Positions 60,801-64,000 of a DNA stretch of 64,000 bases are shown piece after piece. The notes under the pieces are model-generated. The model was given only the letters and a program-made list of their open reading frames with translations. It ran no database searches and was not told the DNA's origin. The position numbers and the translations under genes were made by a program. Position 1 is the stretch's first letter. Each line of letters starts with the position of its first letter. Source of the stretch: Mesocentrotus franciscanus (taxonomy: Eukaryota > Echinodermata > Echinoidea > Camarodonta > Strongylocentrotidae); assembly GCA_037976565.1 (NCBI GenBank), contig CP137679.1, forward strand, positions 6,679,973 through 6,743,972. Direction: 5' to 3'.

Positions 60801-62881
60801 GCTAAACAAGTCTATTCATAAACAAGGCAAACACCAAGCGTTGTCTCGCCTGCATCTCCCAATGCAAGTGAGAATGCAACACACTAAAGAGAATTATGCT
60901 ATTTCAATCTGTCAGCAGTTCACGATGTGAAGTTTGGTTCCAGCAGTTTACACTAGGTAAAAATGGTAATGTTGCATAGACTTTATCCCAGGCAAATGAG
61001 AGAAAACTGATTAAGAATGCTGTTAATACTAACTCAAACTTTACTCTTATCCAAGTGAAAAAACCAATGTTAGTTTTCTTTTTAACAAAATATTTAAAAA
61101 TTCAATTTTTTTCATCCGAAATTAATGTTGACCTGGTTAATCTAAATCCTCTTGAGATATTACAAGGTTTGATGAAACTATAGTCGATGACCTTTGAGAT
61201 ATTTACTTCAAATGGCCTTTAACCTTTGGCTTCATCATCAAAGCTATAAACTAGAAAAAATTGACTCCGCGCAGTTGAAAATATGCCTCCGCCTGCAACA
61301 TAATCAGTATTTTTTAATTATCGAATTAAAGGTAGTAGCCCTCATTTGCAGACCCTCCATAATGCAGTGTATTCAGAACATACATTATCAAGTTATAGTA
61401 GCAAGTAGGTCCCACAGCACCTAATGATCTTTACATGGTCATACATACTCTTACCAAGTTTCACTACGATACCTTATTTCGTTCTCAAGTTATGCACAAA
61501 CAAGATATTTTAGCACATTTAAATTGACCTGTGACCTTTGACCCCAAACTGTAATCAGGTAATTCTTACATGGTCATACATACTCTTGCCAAGTTTCACT
61601 ACGATAGCAACCATTTGTCTCAAATTATCACGATCACAAGATATTTTAGCACATTTAAATTGACCTGTGACCTTTGACCCCAAAATGTAATCAGGTAATC
61701 TTTAAAGGGCCTATCTCACTGAGCGGCGAATGCTTGCGAACGTAGCAAATTTGGGGTTTCGCCATGGTTCGTAAAAGGTTGCAAATGGTTCGTTAAAGGT
61801 TGCAAGAAAGTTCGCAAACAGTTTTCCTTGTCACAAACACTGTCGCAAACATTCGCTCAAATGTTGCTAATTGTCGCTAAATGTCGCAAAAGTCGCTAAA
61901 TGTCGCAAAGGCAAACCCTGAAAAGTTGGCGAATCCAAATTCGCTACGTTCGCAAACATTCGCCACTCAGTGAGATAGGCCCTTAAAAGGTCATACATAT
62001 CTTGCCAAGTTTCAATACGATAGCAACAATTTGTCTCAAGTTATCGCATTCACAAGATATTTTAGCACATTTAAATTGACCTGTGACCTTTGACCCCAAA
62101 ATGTAATCAGGTAATCTTTAAATGGTCATACATATCTTACCAAGTTCCACTATGATAGCACAAATCGTTCTCAAGTTATCGCATTCACAAGATATTTTAG
62201 CACATCTAAATTGATCTGTGACCTTTGACCTCTTGACCCCAAAATGTAATCAGGTAATCTTCACATGGTCATATACTCTCACTAAGTTTAACTATGATAG
62301 CACAATTCATTCTCAAATTATTGTGATCACAAGATATTTTAGCACATTTAAATTGACCTTGATTCATTCTTAAGTTATCGTGTTCACAAGAATAATTAAG
62401 GACGGACGCAGACCTGCCAAGTTTTCCAAACCTTGGTCAATTTGACCCATTTTTCAAACTTGACCTGTGCCAGATATATCTGTGGTATGAATTTTGTGAC
62501 CCAAACTCAAAGCTATAGAAAGTACTTGCATATGTAGTGCTTTTCATGGAAATTTCATTGACCTTTCGACCTTGGTCAGATTTGACCAATTTTCAAACGT
62601 GACCTGCGGTATGAATTTGGCGATCCTAACCCAAAGCTATAGATATTTATTACAAGTACAGCATGACTTTTTAAACTTTTTCTTTGAATCATTGATGAGT
62701 GCAGCATGATTGCAACAACAACAAACATGAGGACGATAACGACGTCGGAAATAGTGGTGCCTATATCTCTCACTCCGCTACGCAAGTGACACAAAACTCA
62801 TTCAAGTTCATACCTGTTAGTATTCCTTGGCATTCCTCCATTCCAGGTCCATCCATCTTAAATGTGTGCAATGGCTTCAGT
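45736..62881 (-). CDS. Large acidic protein with degenerate C-terminal GGCT fold
   Basis: I do not recognise an orthologue. Exons, 5' to 3': 62814-62881, 60442-60649, 57346-59834, 56562-56599, 53420-53464, 52868-52999, 51873-51955, 49921-50048, 49301-49424 and 45736-45824. The 2.5-kb exon encodes about 800 acidic, low-complexity residues with a DDDD/Gly-rich tract, a C-x2-C-x6-C-x-C cluster (CDSCGLDEDTCVC) and a basic RPISAKVRPGSSKPSRP segment. The last six exons encode a gamma-glutamylcyclotransferase fold: KLYYFSYGATMNPTR (glycine loop; GGCT has YFAYGSN), GFANIEFSPESS.EGCVY, QLNSLDKFMG and CMTGADLLSPAYKQHL. The catalytic Glu of human GGCT (LDEQEG, Glu98) is Met, so enzyme activity is doubtful. 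ATG 62856 has a strong context, but the exon is open upstream, so the gene may begin outside the window. A frame break near 59645 is unresolved. About 1,130 codons. Confidence 0.8.
46023..46150. repeat. Dispersed repeat, copy 2
   Basis: Partner of 42040-42165. It lies in the last intron of the GGCT-fold gene. Confidence 0.8.
46898..47738. mobile_element. Nested hAT-like element with perfect 8-bp TSD
   Basis: It starts TAGGGCTGCGACGAGTAGTC and ends CGATTATTCACAGCCTTA (imperfect inverted termini). GCATTTAG is duplicated exactly at 46890-46897 and 47739-47746. The interior contains a T-run, a 55-bp minisatellite and an A-rich stretch. It sits inside the 46363-49183 element, so it is the younger insertion. 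Confidence 0.88.
47190..47480. repeat. 55-bp minisatellite, about 5-6 copies
   Basis: TTTTCTTCGGTAACAATGGC and AGTCCAAAGTCCGCATTGCG recur with a 55-bp period (CTTCG at 47246, 47301, 47356; later units are more diverged). It is contained in the nested hAT-like element. Confidence 0.92.
48240..49025. repeat. Diverged tandem array, about 130-bp period
   Basis: Repeated GTGACCTTTGACCTACT, AATCTAATCAGATTGTCTTC, CCTATGGTGATACATACTAT and GGTTCTTGAGATATCAC modules, ending AGGACGGACGGACG and ATGGGTGGAGGCATACA. It resembles the array at 61480-62400. It lies inside the outer hAT-like element. Confidence 0.8.
49301..49424 (-). CDS. GGCT-fold gene, exon 9
   Basis: Encodes FYTKIVLPVWMVNC and CIPAVMYIAQDKW, the strand following the active-site loop of the GGCT fold. 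Phase 0 entry, phase 1 exit at CAG/GTACAC. Confidence 0.85.
49921..50048 (-). CDS. GGCT-fold gene, exon 8 (active-site loop)
   Basis: Encodes GFANIEFSPESSVEGCVYCL and LNSLDKFMGCPE. The second residue before the G of human LDEQEG, the catalytic Glu, corresponds to the M of LDKFMG here. Phase 1 entry, phase 0 exit. Confidence 0.87.
50246..51075. mobile_element. TTAA-flanked foldback element with retro-insertion
   Basis: TTAG/TTAA flank an element starting AGGGGAAGTCCACCCTGAT and ending ATCAGGGTGGATTTCCCCT. It is the sister of 12010-12913. About 310 bp (50267-50578) ending in an A-rich tail interrupt it after CTGATAT. It lies in intron 7 of the GGCT-fold gene. Confidence 0.85.
50267..50578 (+). 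mobile_element. Poly(A)-tailed retro-insertion
   Basis: It interrupts the foldback element between CTGATAT and TTGGTTTTAAT. AATAAA at 50519-50524 is followed by an A-rich tail with short spacers. No coding sequence is visible, so it could be a LINE 3' end or a processed transcript. Confidence 0.6.
51104..51264. mobile_element. 160-bp foldback element (CCCCGTTGCA termini)
   Basis: ACCCCGTTGCATAAAACTTA pairs with TAAGTTTTGTGCAACGGGG, and the pairing continues through ACCATTGATGGTAACTTTG. Arms are about 60 bp. It is a compact MITE in intron 7 of the GGCT-fold gene. Confidence 0.85.
51873..51955 (-). CDS. GGCT-fold gene, exon 7
   Basis: Encodes RLSTYIGFKVEQRLWGILFG and FALKFNKKG, equivalent to the helix and second strand after the glycine loop of GGCT. 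Phase 2 entry, phase 1 exit at AAG/GTAACT. Confidence 0.85.
52545..52692 (-). repeat. tRNA-SINE relic
   Basis: The minus strand reads TGATGTGGTCTAGTGGATGA, a box A-like tRNA head, then a degraded box B-like region. It lies in intron 6 of the GGCT-fold gene. Confidence 0.6.
52868..52999 (-). CDS. GGCT-fold gene, exon 6 (glycine loop)
   Basis: Encodes KTDDTPLLAPFPPLCF and KLYYFSYGATMNPTR. The last motif aligns with the YFAYGSN loop that binds substrate in GGCT, with S-N changed to A-T. Phase 2 at both ends. Confidence 0.87.
53420..53464 (-). CDS. GGCT-fold gene, exon 5
   Basis: 45-nt exon, TTTTGCAG acceptor and AAG/GTAAAT donor, encoding SKSANLEIVASTKP; phase 2 to 2. Assigned because it fits both neighbours in phase. 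Confidence 0.7.
53661..53767. repeat. 30-bp tandem repeat, about 3.6 copies
   Basis: Identical 30-bp units start at 53661, 53691 and 53721 (CAGATACAAACACATTCAAA...), with a partial fourth. It lies in an intron of the GGCT-fold gene. Confidence 0.95.
54780..54871. repeat. 46-bp direct duplication
   Basis: GCCTGTATAGGTCAAATCTA and the following 20 bp occur at 54785 and again at 54831, essentially identical. The rest of 53.8-55.1 kb in this intron shows nothing else. Confidence 0.95.
55166..55804. mobile_element. TTAA-flanked foldback element
   Basis: TTAA at 55166-55169 and 55801-55804 flanks an element starting AGGAAACCTCACCCC and ending AGTGAGGTTTACT. Internal pairing includes GCCATTTTCTTGATAATGTG with CACATTATCAAGAAAATGGC-type sequence. 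Related in structure, not obviously in sequence, to the other TTAA elements. Region 55810-56560 has nothing recognised. Confidence 0.8.
56562..56599 (-). CDS. GGCT-fold gene, exon 4
   Basis: 38-nt exon, AATTCAG acceptor and GTGAGT donor, encoding HQEHFGTETSEN; phase 0 entry, phase 2 exit, which fits exons 57346-59834 and 53420-53464 without adjustment. Confidence 0.65.
57346..59834 (-). CDS. GGCT-fold gene, large exon 3
   Basis: Encodes about 800 residues: acidic Ser/Asn/Glu-rich text, a tract of D/G/S/N repeats (58100-58360), a Cys cluster CDSCGLDEDTCVC, SLEQLLQEIQ, and a basic Ser/Pro-rich end before DMSDSGCGSEMSETL. Donor CAG/GTACAT at 57345. The main frame is open from 59754. The first 190 nt read well in another frame (SQSMVEGAGPVGPFNSL, VMIDDSIFNQVDIPAVEV), so an indel near the A3/G-run at 59640-59650 or unmodelled splicing is likely. 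Confidence 0.8.
60442..60649 (-). CDS. GGCT-fold gene, exon 2
   Basis: TTATCAG acceptor; encodes EDNRGQTADKALLLQRKKEL, LSMLPPDVFQRS and SALSLDRDNPAHHPSM. The AT/GTAGGC donor is weak, but its phase 2 exit yields M-QPGQLRSQSM in exon 3. Confidence 0.65.
61440..62400. repeat. 136-bp tandem array
   Basis: Modules CATGGTCATACATACTCTT, CCAAGTTTCACTACGATAGC, ACAAGATATTTTAGCACATT and GACCTGTGACCTTTGACCCC recur every 135-136 bp (GTGACC at 61531, 61667, 62083 and about 62218 once the 277-bp insert is discounted). It lies in intron 1 of the GGCT-fold gene. Related decayed units extend from about 61140 and the array at 48240-49025 is similar. Confidence 0.9.
61706..61982. mobile_element. 277-bp TTAA-flanked MITE inside the tandem array
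   Basis: GGGCCTATCTCACTGAG...GCGAATG and its mirror CATTCGCCACTCAGTGAGATAGGCCC form terminal inverted repeats of more than 40 bp. TTAA at 61702-61705 and 61983-61986 flanks it. The interior consists of short TTCGCAAA / GTCGCTAAA motifs in both orientations. It splits one 136-bp unit. Confidence 0.9.
62814..62881 (-). CDS. GGCT-fold gene, first exon seen
   Basis: CAATCCAG acceptor and ACAG/GTATGA donor; encodes LKPLHTFKMDGPGMEECQGI. Open upstream of the ATG, so it may be internal, with earlier exons beyond the window, or hold the start (AAGATGG context). Confidence 0.6.
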
Positions 62882-63249
62882 CTGGATTGAGAAATTGAGA
62901 GATATATATCATAATTCGAAGCCAGAACTACATGTTTTTTGCAGCCATCCATGGCTTTAGTATGACTGATTAATGCAGAAGGGAAGCAGTGAAAGACAAT
63001 TACTGGTTAAAGACATACCCAATCAAATTCATCGCTAAAGAAAAGGCTAAAATGACTCCCTTCTATAAGTTACACTTTCTACATCAAAACACTGCTTAAT
63101 ATAAAAAGATACATTTTATTATAGCAAGAATATAACTATACATTTAGTAAAAAGAGCTTTACAATCTACATCAACATATATAAGAGGACAAATAACACCA
63201 CTACATGCACACCGACACATCAAAACAAGAATTGTTACACTATACTGTA

Positions 63250-64000
63250 AGAAACGGTGTGTCTTTAAGGCTCTCTAAAAATCATAAAAGGAAGATGTAT
63301 TCCTGATTGTTAAGGGCAGAGAATTCCACAGAGCTTGAGCTGAAACCACTAAGGATCGGTCTCCATAGGTATGCATATTAACAGGGTGTACATGCAAGGA
63401 TGTGTTGTGATGATGATCGAAGTGTACGTACTGGATTGTGCTTACGAATTAGATCTGACATATAAGATGGAGCAAGATTATTCTGTGCTTTACAACACAT
63501 GACAAGATTCTTGAATACAACACAATTTTCTATGGGCAATCAGTGTAGTTTCTTTAGAAGGGGAGTGATGGAATATCTTGAACAAGCACCCACTATTAAC
63601 CTTGCTGCTGTGTTTTGAATTCTCTGAACCCAGTTTAATTCCTTTTTCGGAAGGCCATACAAAAATGAATTACAGTTATCAACATGGGACATTCTCAAAG
63701 CATGAACAAGTATATTAATAGATCTTCTATTTAGATATTGCCGGATCTGTTCAATTTTCTGAATGGCCATGAATGCCAACTGACAGGTTTTAGTGAATAG
63801 TGATGTGATGCAGACATTGTGAGGTGCCTATCCATGATTACACCCAAGTTGCGTGCCTTACTAACTGCGGGAATGGTGACTCTGTCAACAGTGATAACAA
63901 GAGCATTCAAAGGAAGTGGAGCAAACTTTGATGTAAAATGTACAACTTCAGTATCCATTTGAAGTTCATACCTTATACCCCCTTCACATACACGGATTTT
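63250..64000 (-). mobile_element. LINE 3' part (CR1/L2-like RT end), truncated by window
   Basis: The minus strand encodes ARNLGVIMDRHLTMSAS, LVHALRMSHVDNCNSFLYGL, LNWVQRIQNTAARLIVG, then after a stop replacing the usual W of HWLP, NLAPSYMSDLIRKHNP, LRSSSQ and TYGDRSLVVSAQALWNSLP, the standard C-terminal region of many vertebrate and invertebrate LINEs. At least one frameshift separates the two halves, so it is inactive. The clade is uncertain. Confidence 0.88.

Noticed and set aside
1..64000. CRISPR arrays, operons or other prokaryotic systems
   Set aside because: All tandem repeats are head-to-tail micro- or minisatellites without unique spacers, and the genes are intron-split eukaryotic genes.

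Overview
This is a eukaryotic window, AT-rich and intron-rich, with three split genes embedded in dense and often nested transposable-element debris. The gene content (an SLC16/MCT transporter, a ciliary microtubule inner protein of the CIMIP2/FAM166 family, and a gamma-glutamylcyclotransferase-fold protein), together with tRNA-type SINEs, LINE fragments, hAT-like elements and TTAA-flanked foldback elements, suggests a marine invertebrate deuterostome. An echinoderm, probably a sea urchin, is my best guess; this rests on overall character, not on a diagnostic marker.

Layout. 1-10.4 kb: no host gene; a graveyard of LINE reverse-transcriptase and endonuclease pieces, SINEs, two hAT-like elements and foldback elements inserted into each other. 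10.6-25.5 kb (+): monocarboxylate-transporter-like gene, five clear exons, with a 10.6-kb first intron full of repeats and a long palindrome just upstream of exon 3. 25.5-29.5 kb: intergenic, with a 19-bp minisatellite and small foldback elements. 29.9-37.2 kb (+): seven-exon CIMIP2B-like gene with a GC-rich, CRE/NRF1-like putative promoter. 37.2-45.7 kb: intergenic, AT-rich, with foldback and Tc1/mariner-like elements. 45.7-62.9 kb (-): a ten-exon gene converging on the CIMIP2B-like gene. It encodes a very long acidic, Ser/Gly/Asn-rich region with a Cys cluster, fused to a C-terminal gamma-glutamylcyclotransferase (GGCT) fold whose catalytic Glu and glycine-loop residues are replaced. 63.25-64 kb (-): the 3' end of a non-LTR retrotransposon running off the window.

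The exon phases of the CIMIP2B-like gene and of the GGCT part of the third gene close exactly, which makes those models reliable. Four places in otherwise good coding sequence are out of frame (two in the transporter, one in the CIMIP2B-like gene, one in the GGCT gene). Several lie at or beside short A-runs, so assembly indels are as likely as real lesions.

The most distinctive observations are the degenerate GGCT domain fused to a large disordered acidic protein; a 2.8-kb hAT-like element with perfect 8-bp target duplications that itself carries a second hAT-like element with its own perfect 8-bp duplication; and a recurring set of TTAA-flanked foldback elements, some with later insertions whose empty sites can be read from sister copies in the same window.
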